Positions 15,474 through 24,341 of a stretch of DNA of 64,000 bases are shown here, in pieces; within the stretch, counting starts at the first letter, position 1; every line of letters starts with the position of its first letter. The DNA is from Niastella populi (GTDB lineage Bacteria; Bacteroidota; Bacteroidia; Chitinophagales; Chitinophagaceae), in NCBI RefSeq assembly GCF_002078015.1, contig NZ_LWBP01000191.1, positions 1 through 64,000 of the forward strand. The letters run 5' to 3'. The notes under the pieces were generated by a model. That model was not told where the DNA came from. It searched no databases and was given only the letters and a program-made list of their open reading frames with translations. A program made the position numbers and the translations under genes.

Positions 15474-16055
15474 ATGAACGTTTTAAAAGCGATCCCGGTT
15501 CTGATGTTACCCATCGTACTGGCGGTTGGTTGTGCAACCCCGGCCTATGTCGAAAAAGATGAAACAACCGACTTTAGCCGGTATAAGACCTATGCCTGGA
15601 TAGATACCGATAAAAAAGAAGGCAAGAACAGGCACAACAATGATTTTATGAAAAGGAATGTGCATGAATCGGTAAATGCCAGGTTGCAAAAAGAAGGGTG
15701 GCGCGAAGACAAGACCCGCCCCGATGTATTGATCAGCTATGACATCCTGGTTGAGAAAACTACCCGGGAACAATCGAATCCCGTGTACTCGGCCCCTTTC
15801 CGGCGTGTATTCTATAATCCGTTCTATCGCCGCTGGGGTACCATTTATTATCCATCGTCGTTTATGGGATATGATTATGGAACCGCTGAGGTCAGGGAAG
15901 GAACGTTGACCGTAACGATGGTTGATGCAAAGACCGATAAAACCATCTGGCAGGGCTGGACCACCGATGATGTGAACAGCCGCAACCTTACCAGAAAGGA
16001 AATCCAAAGCAGCGTCAACTCTATTTTTCGCAAGTTCTATGTTGTAAAAAGATAA
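15474..16055 (+). CDS. DUF4136 lipoprotein
   Basis: A 193-residue protein with a lipoprotein signal peptide (MNVLKAIPVLMLPIVLAVGC, cysteine at 20) and the DUF4136 pattern: DFSRYKTYAWID at about 36-47, a middle region of hydrophobic strands, and a closing TVTMVDAKTDKTIWQGW block at about 143-159. DUF4136 proteins are envelope lipoproteins of unknown role. A longer frame starting at 15312 is rejected because the lipobox and the strong ribosome-binding site both point to 15474. It converges with the DUF5723/OmpA gene on a shared bidirectional terminator. Confidence 0.88.
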   Translation: MNVLKAIPVLMLPIVLAVGCATPAYVEKDETTDFSRYKTYAWIDTDKKEGKNRHNNDFMKRNVHESVNARLQKEGWREDKTRPDVLISYDILVEKTTREQSNPVYSAPFRRVFYNPFYRRWGTIYYPSSFMGYDYGTAEVREGTLTVTMVDAKTDKTIWQGWTTDDVNSRNLTRKEIQSSVNSIFRKFYVVKR

Positions 16056-16078
16056 TTATAGAACCGGGTGAAAAGAAA

Positions 16079-16107
16079 ACGTGCCACACCTTTTAAGTGT
16101 GGCACGT
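16079..16107. terminator. Bidirectional terminator
   Basis: ACGTGCCACAC and GTGTGGCACGT pair around a short CTTTTAA-like loop. It separates the convergent DUF4136 and OmpA genes. Its sequence resembles the palindrome at 1055-1077. Confidence 0.8.
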
Positions 16108-16132
16108 TTAGTATTATCAATTGCCTGTTTGT

Positions 16133-18382
16133 TTATTGATAGTTCAGGTGTAATTCTACCCGTCTGTTTTTTGTACGGCCTGCGGGTGTGGTATTGGGGG
16201 CAACCGGTTTTGAATCGCCAAAACCCTGTGCGGTTATGCGCGTAGCTGCAATACCTTTTTTGATAAGGTAGTTCTTAACCGCATCGGCACGTTTGGCCGA
16301 TAATTTCAGGTTCGACACGGCATTTCCGGTATTGTCGGTATGTCCTTCAACGCTGATAATAAGCGACGAATCGGATTTCAATACATTAACCACAACATCC
16401 AGCTTGGCGTACGATACGTTTTGAATAACTTCTTTACCCGGCATAAAGTAGATGCTTTTGGCAGCAATAGCTACTTTCTTCGCAATCTCCTGTTTTATTT
16501 CAGGGCAGCCATTGTTGGCGGGCAGGCCCGGTGTGGCAGGACATTTATCTTCTTCGTCGTTAATGCCATCGCCATCGGTATCAGGTATTGGGCAACCATT
16601 GTATTTGGCGGTACCAGCTACCTGCGCACATTTATCTTCTTCATCGTTGATGCCATCGCCGTCGGTATCGGGTACGGGGCAGCCATTGTATTTGGCAGTA
16701 CCGGCAACATCAACGCATTTGTCGTTTTTGTCGGCAATGCCGTCTTTATCCTGATCGGGACAGCCTGCCAGGGCTATTTCCCCGGCCTCTTCGGGGCATT
16801 CATCTTTTTCATCAATAATGCCGTCGTTGTCTTTATCGCGGGTAACATTTACTTCTTTGATCACCTCTACACTTTTAACAACGGTATCAACTACGGTTTC
16901 AACAACGGTTTGCGGTTTTACTTCAACCGGTTGCGGTTTGGGTGTTTCTGCCGGCTCTTCTTTTACGGTTTTTTCAACCCTCGTTCTATGCCGTTTCGTT
17001 TTTACACGCTGGTAAATAGGAAGGGTGAAGCCTAAGTGAAAATCGGCCGAGTTCACGTTCTTGCTCGAGAACATGTTCGACAGTACTGATCCGGAACCGA
17101 GGAAAAGAAAACCGGCTCTCAGTCCCGCCCCGATGGCCATTTTTTTATTCAGCGTATTATAATAGAATGGCGTATAAATGCTGAACCATTTTTTCTCGAG
17201 GCGCGGTGTGATGGTAAATGAAGTGGCATAGTGGGCGCTCAGCTCATTTTTATCGCGGCCAAGGAGGTTTACAACGGTACCTGCGTTTATGAAAAGGCGA
17301 CGGTAGATATGGTAATCTGCATCGAAACGGAAGGTAGTGGGCAGTTTAACCTTTAAGTCGCCGGCCTGAGTGTGGGAAGAAAGGATGCCCTGGTTTTCAA
17401 GCCTGGTAAAATACTCATCGAAGGTTTCACCGTCCTGTTTGTCGAGGTCTTCGGTAGTACGTCCGGAGGCATTCATAATATAACTGCCGCCATGTTCCGA
17501 GTTATTATATTTTACCGAACCGATATCATTTATTGAAGCGTTCACCCGCAATTTATATGGCGTAGGATCGGTAACGAGCCAGCCGCTGCTTTCGGGTCTC
17601 CATTCATAAGTGAAACCGAGGTCGAAGCCGAGACCATGGTTGCCTGATGATTTATCGAGGATGTCTGAGAAATCGTCGTCCACCGCATCGAGGTTGCCGG
17701 AATAACGAACGTTCAGGTCGCCTTCCAGTTTATTGATGAAGTCGTTCTTGTCGATGTTCACCGCTAGTTTTTTTGAATACACGGAGGCGGCGCCCATCCC
17801 TATTACATATTTACCGGTAATACCCATTTTCACCAGGTGTTGTGGGTTATTGTAAATAACACGGCCATAAGTTAAACCGGCTTCGGCAAAGGCGTGGGCC
17901 TTTAACTGTAAATTTTCTTCCTCTATATCGGTGTTGTAAATGGCGTCTGAATGACCCATGTAGCGGAAAGTGCGGTCGCTGAGGTTGAATTCGTTCACCA
18001 CGGTTCGCATACGTGTATAAAGGCCAATACCGCTTTTTTTGCCCGATGTGAACATAAAAGAAGGGCCCAGGATATCTGTATTGAACCACAGGTTCTTTTT
18101 GTCGGTGTTGCCCGATTTAAAGTAATCGGTATTCTCTTCGAGATCAGAGAAGTTGAATTTCCTGAACTTGGAATTCTTGAGCTCGTAGGCGTTATTACCA
18201 GCCAGCATGCTCATAGAGAAAAAGTTCACATTCACTTTGTACTTGCTGCCAGCTACATACGCCGGGTTTTGTACCATGCCGTGAACACCTGCATAATTGT
18301 CGTAAGTAAATCCTGTAAACTGTTGAGATAAGCCAAACAAGGGTACGCTACCTATGAGGCCTAATACAAGGCTTTTTTTCAT
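16133..18382 (-). CDS. DUF5723 / OmpA-family outer-membrane protein
   Basis: A 749-residue outer-membrane protein. A signal peptide (about 1-20, MKKSLVLGLIGSVPLFGLSQ) leads into a long beta-barrel region of the DUF5723 type (about 25-470; NPAYVAGSKYKVNVNFFS). A Pro/Val/Lys-rich linker follows, then thrombospondin type-3 calcium repeats (about 523-625; DKDNDGIIDEKDECP and DTDGDGINDEEDKC, the latter nearly twice identical), and a C-terminal OmpA peptidoglycan-binding domain (about 640-749; VEGHTDNTGNAVSNLKLSAKRADAVKNYL). Such proteins tie the outer membrane to the cell wall. In Bacteroidota, barrels fused to OmpA domains often lie in gliding or envelope loci. The exact role is not known. Confidence 0.9.
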   Translation of the reverse strand: MKKSLVLGLIGSVPLFGLSQQFTGFTYDNYAGVHGMVQNPAYVAGSKYKVNVNFFSMSMLAGNNAYELKNSKFRKFNFSDLEENTDYFKSGNTDKKNLWFNTDILGPSFMFTSGKKSGIGLYTRMRTVVNEFNLSDRTFRYMGHSDAIYNTDIEEENLQLKAHAFAEAGLTYGRVIYNNPQHLVKMGITGKYVIGMGAASVYSKKLAVNIDKNDFINKLEGDLNVRYSGNLDAVDDDFSDILDKSSGNHGLGFDLGFTYEWRPESSGWLVTDPTPYKLRVNASINDIGSVKYNNSEHGGSYIMNASGRTTEDLDKQDGETFDEYFTRLENQGILSSHTQAGDLKVKLPTTFRFDADYHIYRRLFINAGTVVNLLGRDKNELSAHYATSFTITPRLEKKWFSIYTPFYYNTLNKKMAIGAGLRAGFLFLGSGSVLSNMFSSKNVNSADFHLGFTLPIYQRVKTKRHRTRVEKTVKEEPAETPKPQPVEVKPQTVVETVVDTVVKSVEVIKEVNVTRDKDNDGIIDEKDECPEEAGEIALAGCPDQDKDGIADKNDKCVDVAGTAKYNGCPVPDTDGDGINDEEDKCAQVAGTAKYNGCPIPDTDGDGINDEEDKCPATPGLPANNGCPEIKQEIAKKVAIAAKSIYFMPGKEVIQNVSYAKLDVVVNVLKSDSSLIISVEGHTDNTGNAVSNLKLSAKRADAVKNYLIKKGIAATRITAQGFGDSKPVAPNTTPAGRTKNRRVELHLNYQ

Positions 18383-18982
18383 GACTTGGGGTTTGCTAGG
18401 GTTAAGCGGTTAAAATAAGACGTAATTTTTAAACATCAAAACGCCGCAAGGTAAATTAAATTATATATATAGTGAAAAGGAATCAATTATATATGACACA
18501 AATTAAATTAACGGCTGTTTTGTAAAGGATTATGATGTTTTGGCGGATAGGTGGCCCTGTTGCTGTGACCCATTTGATTCGCGGGGCAAAATCAGGGCGA
18601 ACAACCCTTGTTTATCCGTATTTTTCAGATAAGCGATGGGAATTATTTTACATATTATATATCTGCCATTACTAGATGCTTAAGGATGAGAGTAGTTCAT
18701 ATTCATATATCGACACCTTATATACATGCAATCAATATGCGAAAAATGGAATTCTTACTACATTTAACGTTGCATCATTAATGATAACCCTGGATTGAAG
18801 TAAGCCCTATTGTTACCTACCGGTGACAGGTGATTGCAATTGTACCGGTAGCCCCTCATGCAGATTGTTTCGCCCGCTGAAGATCAGTGCAGGCGGGCAT
18901 TTGATGTATATTCCTTCCTTCCAGCCCTGATCAATAACCCGGTAAAAATCAAATACCAACCCTTTAAAACAAATCCGTACGT
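18383..18982. other. Divergent non-coding region
   Basis: This 600-base gap separates the divergent OmpA and T9SS-protein genes. It is AT-rich near the OmpA start and should hold both promoters, but I cannot place them. A hairpin (GCCCGC near 18871 pairing with GCGGGC near 18893) lies 90 bases before the + strand gene. No coding frame is supported. Confidence 0.4.
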
Positions 18983-21811
18983 ATGAATAACTTTACACTT
19001 TCGGCCTCGCGGTCATTTCTGAGGCTATTGCTTCAAATCATTATCTGCACATTATGGTTGTTATGTATTGCATCGGCTGCTTTTTCGCGCGATAAACGCG
19101 CGCCTGTATTGGGACAGCAGCCAGCCGCTCAAACCGTTTGCGCCAGTTCGAACCCTACCTTTACAATTGGAACAGTTGGCAGTACCGGAACCACTTCCCT
19201 GCAATGGCAGGTGAGTGTGAACGGAGGCGGTAGCTATAGCAACATAAGCGATGGCGCCGTTTTTAGTGGTACAGGCACTTCAACATTGACGGTGTTGAAT
19301 GTATCGACTGCACTCAACGGCAATTTATTCCGCTGTGTAGTAACGGATATTACAGGCACAACAACTTCCGATGGCGCATTGCTGACGGTAAATGCCACAC
19401 CGGCCGTTTCATCTGCTGCAGGGGCAACCACGGTATGTGATGGAGCTACCGGCGCGGGTTTACAGGTTACAAACGATGCAGTTTTAAGCTATCAATGGCA
19501 GGTAAGCACCAATAACGGCGCTTCATGGCAAAATGCAACTGCGGGCGATGGCTATACCGGCGCTACCACGCACGATATAACTTACCCGGCGGCCAACCTG
19601 GGTATGAATGGCAATTTGTACCGCTATATCGCTACCATTACTGCTACGGGCTGTTCTGCCACGAGTATTGCACTCGATACGTTAAGGGTATTATCGAAAC
19701 CGGCATTTGCAGGTGGAACCAGTAACCTCACTCCCTCGTCGATAGCTACCATTTGCCCGGGCGGTAACGCTTTTTTTACGGCAAACGCAACAGGCGCTGC
19801 TGCCATGGCTTATCAATGGCAGTTTAAACCGGTTACTTCGGCCGGTTTTACCGATCTTACCGACGATGCGGTTTTCAGCGGTACACAAAGCAATTCTTTA
19901 CAGATTACCGGTTTTACCGCAACGGCGGGCACCAATTTGTATAATGTGCGACTCATTGCAAGTTATCCCTCTACGTTAGGATGCGCTTCGGTTACCAACC
20001 TGGGCACTATCAACGTGCGTACGCTGCCTTCTGTTACTTCGCAACCAGTTGATACAACAGTTTGCGCCAACAGTACAGCGGGTTTTAGGGTAACTGCCAC
20101 CGGCAGCGCCACTTTAAATTATCTGTGGCAAACCGATAATGGCACCGGGGGCGTTACATGGTCAAATATAGGAGTGGCTTCGCCTTCCCCGGCGGCGGCT
20201 ACGTTGAACCTGGGAGCGGTTACCACTGCCATGAACGGCTTTCGGTACCGGGTAATTGTAAGTCATAATCTTTGTGCTCCGCCCGCAACGTCGGCAGAGC
20301 GGGTGTTAACCGTTCGCAGATCGGGCACCTGGCTGGGAACTGTTGATACGAAATGGGAAGAACCAATGAACTGGTGTGGCGGCGTACCCGATAATACCAT
20401 CGATGTGCTGGTGCCGAACTTCTTTCCGCCAAATATGCCCGATATCAGCAACGGTACCGGTACCGCCTTTTTTAGAAGTATTGAAATTGAAAATGCGGCG
20501 CGGCTTACTATCAGCGGCGGTGCGGTTGACGGCATAGCAAGCCGTGCGTCAAATTTGTACAATCTGCAGGGAACGGTAGCTTACACTGCAACAGTCAATC
20601 AAAACATATTCCCCGCCAACCATGGCTCACTGGAGATCAATGGCAGCGGCAATAAGTTCTTAGGCAGTGCAGTTGATGTGAATCATAACCTGGTATTGGG
20701 CGGGTCGGCCAAACTTGTTACAGGTACACATGTAATTACCATGAAAACCGGAAGCAATACCATTGTGGCAGCGCCTTTTACCGCTCCTGCTACCAGCTGG
20801 ATAGTTACCGGTAATGGAAATGCCGGCGCCGGAAATACCGGTTTGGGCGGATTACGTATTGAACAGGTAGACGCGGCCGATGGGGCTGTGTTGTTCCCGA
20901 TTGGGCCAACTCCTGCGGCTTACAACCCTATTCAATTAACCAATGCCGGTACGGTCGACAATTTCACAGTGGCGGTGAACGACCAGATGATTCCCGGTGG
21001 CATTCATGCTTCGGGCGTTAACAGAACATGGCTGGTTTCGGAAGCGGTGAATGGCGGCAGCAACGTAATGCTATCGCTGAAATGGCAGGAAGGTGAAGAG
21101 CAATCGGCTTTTGACAGAACCGAAACGAGCATCATCAGATCGAACGGAACACAGATCGTTGAAATGACCAGCCAGGCGCCGGCCAGCGGTTCCAACCCAT
21201 ATGCACGCGCAGACGGCTCATTTAATATTCTTTCTCAATTCAGCGTATCGAGCAGTTCGGCGGTGTTGCCGGTAGAATTAAAAACCTTTACGGCTAAAAA
21301 AGCAACGAACGCATCGGTAGGTTTAACCTGGAATACCACAGGATCAACCGAGCCAAAATATTTCGATGTGCAAAGATCGGTTGATGGCGTTCATTTTGTG
21401 AACATTGGTAAAGTGAAAGGAGAAGCTGGCAAATATTTATATAGTTATACCGATAACCTGCCCGGCGCCGGTATGGTATATTATCGCCTGTTGGTCACCG
21501 GTCAGCAAAATGAGATGGCGTACAGCGGTATTCAATCGGTTGTATTGAACAGCGCCAACCAGGTGCAATTGCGGCCTTCAGCAACTGCCGGTGCAATAAC
21601 CAATGTGTATGTGCATGCGTTGAAGGAATCGGTAGCGAGCCTGTACATAACGGATATTGCCGGAAGAATGTATCACCGTCGGTCGATCAGGCTGAATAAA
21701 GGCGAACAACAACTACCCGTATTTATCGGCAACCTTGGCAAGGGCGTGTATTATGTGCATGTGAAAGATGGGAACGGCAATGTCAATGTGCTTACGATGG
21801 TGAAATGGTAG
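18983..21811 (+). CDS. Secreted Ig-like repeat protein with T9SS sorting domain
   Basis: A 942-residue exported protein. An atypically long signal region (MNNFTLSASRSFLRLLLQIIICTLWLLCIASAAFS) is followed by four Ig-like modules of about 90-110 residues (about 45-445), each with a LxWQVSTNNG-type strand and a TVCxxxN start. Next comes a beta-rich region (about 450-760) containing GTWLGTVDTKWEEPMNWCGGVPD, and then the LPVELKTFTAKK ... WNTTGSTEPKYFDVQRSVDGVHF module that precedes type IX sorting domains. The end (about 865-942) is a type A T9SS C-terminal domain (LGKGVYYVHVKDG...MVKW). It is likely surface-attached or released, with an adhesive or structural role. No catalytic domain is seen. 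Confidence 0.85.
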   Translation: MNNFTLSASRSFLRLLLQIIICTLWLLCIASAAFSRDKRAPVLGQQPAAQTVCASSNPTFTIGTVGSTGTTSLQWQVSVNGGGSYSNISDGAVFSGTGTSTLTVLNVSTALNGNLFRCVVTDITGTTTSDGALLTVNATPAVSSAAGATTVCDGATGAGLQVTNDAVLSYQWQVSTNNGASWQNATAGDGYTGATTHDITYPAANLGMNGNLYRYIATITATGCSATSIALDTLRVLSKPAFAGGTSNLTPSSIATICPGGNAFFTANATGAAAMAYQWQFKPVTSAGFTDLTDDAVFSGTQSNSLQITGFTATAGTNLYNVRLIASYPSTLGCASVTNLGTINVRTLPSVTSQPVDTTVCANSTAGFRVTATGSATLNYLWQTDNGTGGVTWSNIGVASPSPAAATLNLGAVTTAMNGFRYRVIVSHNLCAPPATSAERVLTVRRSGTWLGTVDTKWEEPMNWCGGVPDNTIDVLVPNFFPPNMPDISNGTGTAFFRSIEIENAARLTISGGAVDGIASRASNLYNLQGTVAYTATVNQNIFPANHGSLEINGSGNKFLGSAVDVNHNLVLGGSAKLVTGTHVITMKTGSNTIVAAPFTAPATSWIVTGNGNAGAGNTGLGGLRIEQVDAADGAVLFPIGPTPAAYNPIQLTNAGTVDNFTVAVNDQMIPGGIHASGVNRTWLVSEAVNGGSNVMLSLKWQEGEEQSAFDRTETSIIRSNGTQIVEMTSQAPASGSNPYARADGSFNILSQFSVSSSSAVLPVELKTFTAKKATNASVGLTWNTTGSTEPKYFDVQRSVDGVHFVNIGKVKGEAGKYLYSYTDNLPGAGMVYYRLLVTGQQNEMAYSGIQSVVLNSANQVQLRPSATAGAITNVYVHALKESVASLYITDIAGRMYHRRSIRLNKGEQQLPVFIGNLGKGVYYVHVKDGNGNVNVLTMVKW

Positions 21812-21838
21812 TGGTGAATGGTCAATGGTGAATGTTGG
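21798..21838. repeat. Heptamer array overlapping a stop codon (TGGTGAA)
   Basis: TGGTGAA, TGGTAG, TGGTGAA, TGGTCAA, TGGTGAA and TGTTGG run in 7-bp phase apart from one unit. They begin in the last codons of the T9SS protein and include its TAG stop. Confidence 0.65.
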
Positions 21839-21885
21839 TTCGCTGTTATTTAAGATTACATAGTGTTGAATGTTCTATATACAGG

Positions 21886-21913
21886 GAGTCCCGCAGTTGC
21901 GGGACTCTTTTTA
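21886..21913 (+). terminator. Terminator of the 942-aa T9SS gene
   Basis: GAGTCCCGCA and TGCGGGACTC form a perfect stem followed by TTTTTATG. Confidence 0.85.
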
Positions 21914-21968
21914 TGTAATTCTTTTGTTACTTACAGTGCCGCTGCCGCGTGCCTTTACGTCTTTGCAA

Positions 21969-22007
21969 TAAAAAAAGGGCTGCACCAGTAACCGGTGCAG
22001 CCCTTTC
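21969..22007 (-). terminator. Terminator of the glycine-rich T9SS gene
   Basis: AAAGGGCTGCACC (21974-21986) and GGTGCAGCCCTTT (21994-22006) form a 13-bp stem. On the minus strand it is followed by a T-run. Confidence 0.85.
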
Positions 22008-22028
22008 TATAATAACTATGCTCCTCTC

Positions 22029-23948
22029 TTATCTGATCATTAACTTACCCGCCTGCTCGTATCCTTCACTGGTTAGTTTAAAGATATATAAGCCGGGTTT
22101 TAATTGCGTTGCCGGTGTTACGGTAATGCTTCCGTTAACCGGTTTATAATTATTTGAATACATTATTTTACCCGTAAGATCGGTAATGGTTACCTGGTGG
22201 GTTTTGTTATTGTATTCATTGTTTACCCGTATACTGAAATGGTCATGCGCCGGGTTGGGGTAGGCCACAGGCAGACTTTCTACCTCCGGTATATTCACCG
22301 ATACGATCCCTGAAGAGCTGGTGCTGCCGGTTTGGTCGTCTGTCAGTTTCAGCTGATAAAAGTTCTTTCCGGCAACCGGCCGGGGATCTGTAAAAGAATA
22401 AGCGTTAAAGGGGTTATTACCTTTTCCCTTTACGGTGCCTATAGTATTGAAATGAATGCCATCGGTTGCATGCTGAATGGTAAACAGCGTACTGGCATCT
22501 CCGGTGGCCGTAAAGGCAAGGGCTACTTTTTTGTTAACCCGCTCGGCCGAAAAACTGATCAGTTTAACCGGTAACACCGTTCCAATTCCTGAAATGATAC
22601 CGGCATTGTTACTGCCGCTACCACTGCCTGCACGTGTGGCGCCGTTGTCAGAGCTGTTTAAACCGCCGATACCGGGCCGGGTAGTAGTTGTTATATTGGA
22701 GGTAGGCATAGCGTTTGCGAAAAGGACTGCGCCCTGTCCGCCGCCGCCACCGCCGCCATGCGCCGTGCCGTTGTTTACATCCCCGCCATTACCGCCATTG
22801 GCCTGTATTTGTAACGGACAACCGGCAGGTACATTGAAGGTGTTTACCTGGAAGAGGATGGTACCGCCTGCGCCTGCGCCACCGGCCCCGTCATTGCCGC
22901 CGTCTGTTGTGCCCGATGCCGCATTACCGTTGGCAGTTATCCTTACTGTTGAGGACGTGCAACTGGTAGTAAGCGTATTTGCTTTGATGATTATTATGCC
23001 GCCACCGGCTGATCCGGGTGTTTGGGTTCCATTATTACCCTGGCCGCCGCCGCCGCCGCCGCCCATGAACAAACGGGTGCCTGTCATTAAATAGGTGTTC
23101 AACTCAATTCCGCCTAACCCGCCTGATGGAGAGGCACTGCAGCCCCAGCCGGCGCCGCCTTCGCCGCCGGCGGTAAAGTTGCCGCCGCCGCCACCGCCGC
23201 CATTGTCATCGTTTCCGCCACCGCCGCCGTTCAATATACGGCCACGGCCACGGGCATACGTATTACTGGAAACCAGGTAAATACTTTCTCCTTTGCCGGC
23301 ATGATCGGCAGAGTTGGTACGGTACACACCGGGTGTGCATTCGTCTTCGTGATCGTTGGAAATAACGCCGCCGGCAAAGCCCTGCCCATTTGCTGTTACA
23401 GAATGACGCAGGGTAAGTGTACCGGCAACCTGGAAGGCAACTACACCACCGGTGCCGAGACCTCCATTCCAGCTTACCGCAGTAATGTTGGCGGTGGTAG
23501 AATAGTTGGTTGTGCCAAGTTTGGTAAAGCTCACAACCTGTATCCGGCTGTTGTTTCCCACCGTAAAGTTTTGATTCAACGCTTCTGTAAGGGTAATGCG
23601 TGTTCTGTCGGTATTGATAGCGCTGATAACGGCCACTTCATAAAAGCCTGCATTGCTGATAGCCGATAAATTTCCAAAACCCGAATTGTTCGAGGTATTG
23701 GCGCCTATGACATTGTCCTGCATTTGAATTACGATCACTTCCTCACCTACGGTGAAGGAATGATACATTTCATTGCGGTTATCGATCGTTAACCGGGTTT
23801 TGGCAGTATTGATTCCCGTAACGCGCGCATAGGAATTTACCTGTGCCTGGGCGCTTGCTGACAATAATAATGAAATGAAAAGGGCAATTAGAAATGCTGA
23901 GTTCCCAATACGGAGGGGTATTCCGTATAAACGGTAGATTTGTTTCAT
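22029..23948 (-). CDS. Secreted glycine-rich protein with T9SS sorting domain
   Basis: A 639-residue exported protein. The ATG at 23948 gives a clear signal peptide (about 1-36, FLIALFISLLLSASAQAQ); the frame continues upstream to 24020 but without signal-like sequence. Residues about 40-200 are beta-rich (NSYARVTGINTAKTRLTIDN, FTVGEEVIVIQMQD). Residues about 210-450 carry several poly-glycine runs in GGGGGNDDNGGGGGG style, with stretches like IELNTYLMTGTRLFMGGGGGG that suggest an elongated beta-helix or fibre. From about 455 comes LPVKLISFSAERVNKK, the pre-sorting module, and the end (about 560-639) is a type A T9SS domain. The overall pattern suggests a surface adhesin or matrix protein; this is inference. 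Confidence 0.85.
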   Translation of the reverse strand: MKQIYRLYGIPLRIGNSAFLIALFISLLLSASAQAQVNSYARVTGINTAKTRLTIDNRNEMYHSFTVGEEVIVIQMQDNVIGANTSNNSGFGNLSAISNAGFYEVAVISAINTDRTRITLTEALNQNFTVGNNSRIQVVSFTKLGTTNYSTTANITAVSWNGGLGTGGVVAFQVAGTLTLRHSVTANGQGFAGGVISNDHEDECTPGVYRTNSADHAGKGESIYLVSSNTYARGRGRILNGGGGGNDDNGGGGGGGNFTAGGEGGAGWGCSASPSGGLGGIELNTYLMTGTRLFMGGGGGGGQGNNGTQTPGSAGGGIIIIKANTLTTSCTSSTVRITANGNAASGTTDGGNDGAGGAGAGGTILFQVNTFNVPAGCPLQIQANGGNGGDVNNGTAHGGGGGGGQGAVLFANAMPTSNITTTTRPGIGGLNSSDNGATRAGSGSGSNNAGIISGIGTVLPVKLISFSAERVNKKVALAFTATGDASTLFTIQHATDGIHFNTIGTVKGKGNNPFNAYSFTDPRPVAGKNFYQLKLTDDQTGSTSSSGIVSVNIPEVESLPVAYPNPAHDHFSIRVNNEYNNKTHQVTITDLTGKIMYSNNYKPVNGSITVTPATQLKPGLYIFKLTSEGYEQAGKLMIR

Positions 23949-24287
23949 CGGTTCGGATTTTATTGGGTGGTTTAGGTGATCCCTGAAACAAAGTACGGTA
24001 ATTGTATAATAAAAACACACTATTCTTTTTGAAATACGTATACATATTCGGGATATGTTCTTATACGTTAAAAGCCCCTGTTATTTAAACACTCAAAAAG
24101 TGATGTTTTATGAAACGCTTGCTGGTGGCCGGTTACAGCGTTTTTTAGAATCAATTATTTTGTCGTTGTAATGATGTTGCCTGTTAAATAAATTGTATGT
24201 GTGTAGTGAATGATGAATATTATTTAGTTGATCTACTATGAATGCATAGTGGTATCCCGCCAGCTAGTATAGAATTTTGTGAATGAA
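23949..24287. other. Non-coding upstream region
   Basis: The 340 bases between two minus-strand T9SS genes are AT-rich and hold the likely promoter of the glycine-rich protein gene. I see no gene, repeat array or conserved RNA in it. Confidence 0.4.
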
Positions 24288-24318
24288 AAAACCCTCCCGG
24301 TAGGGGAGGGCTTTTTTA
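24287..24318 (-). terminator. Terminator of the 1648-aa T9SS gene
   Basis: AAAAAACCCTCCC and GGGAGGGCTTTTTT pair around a short GGTAG loop. The stem has T-runs on both strands. Confidence 0.85.
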
Positions 24319-24341
24319 AAATGTATAAACGACACGTTTAT

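Noticed and set aside
22477-23280. Proline-rich frames opposite the glycine-rich gene
   Set aside because: GGN runs read as poly-proline on the other strand; they are shadows of the real gene.
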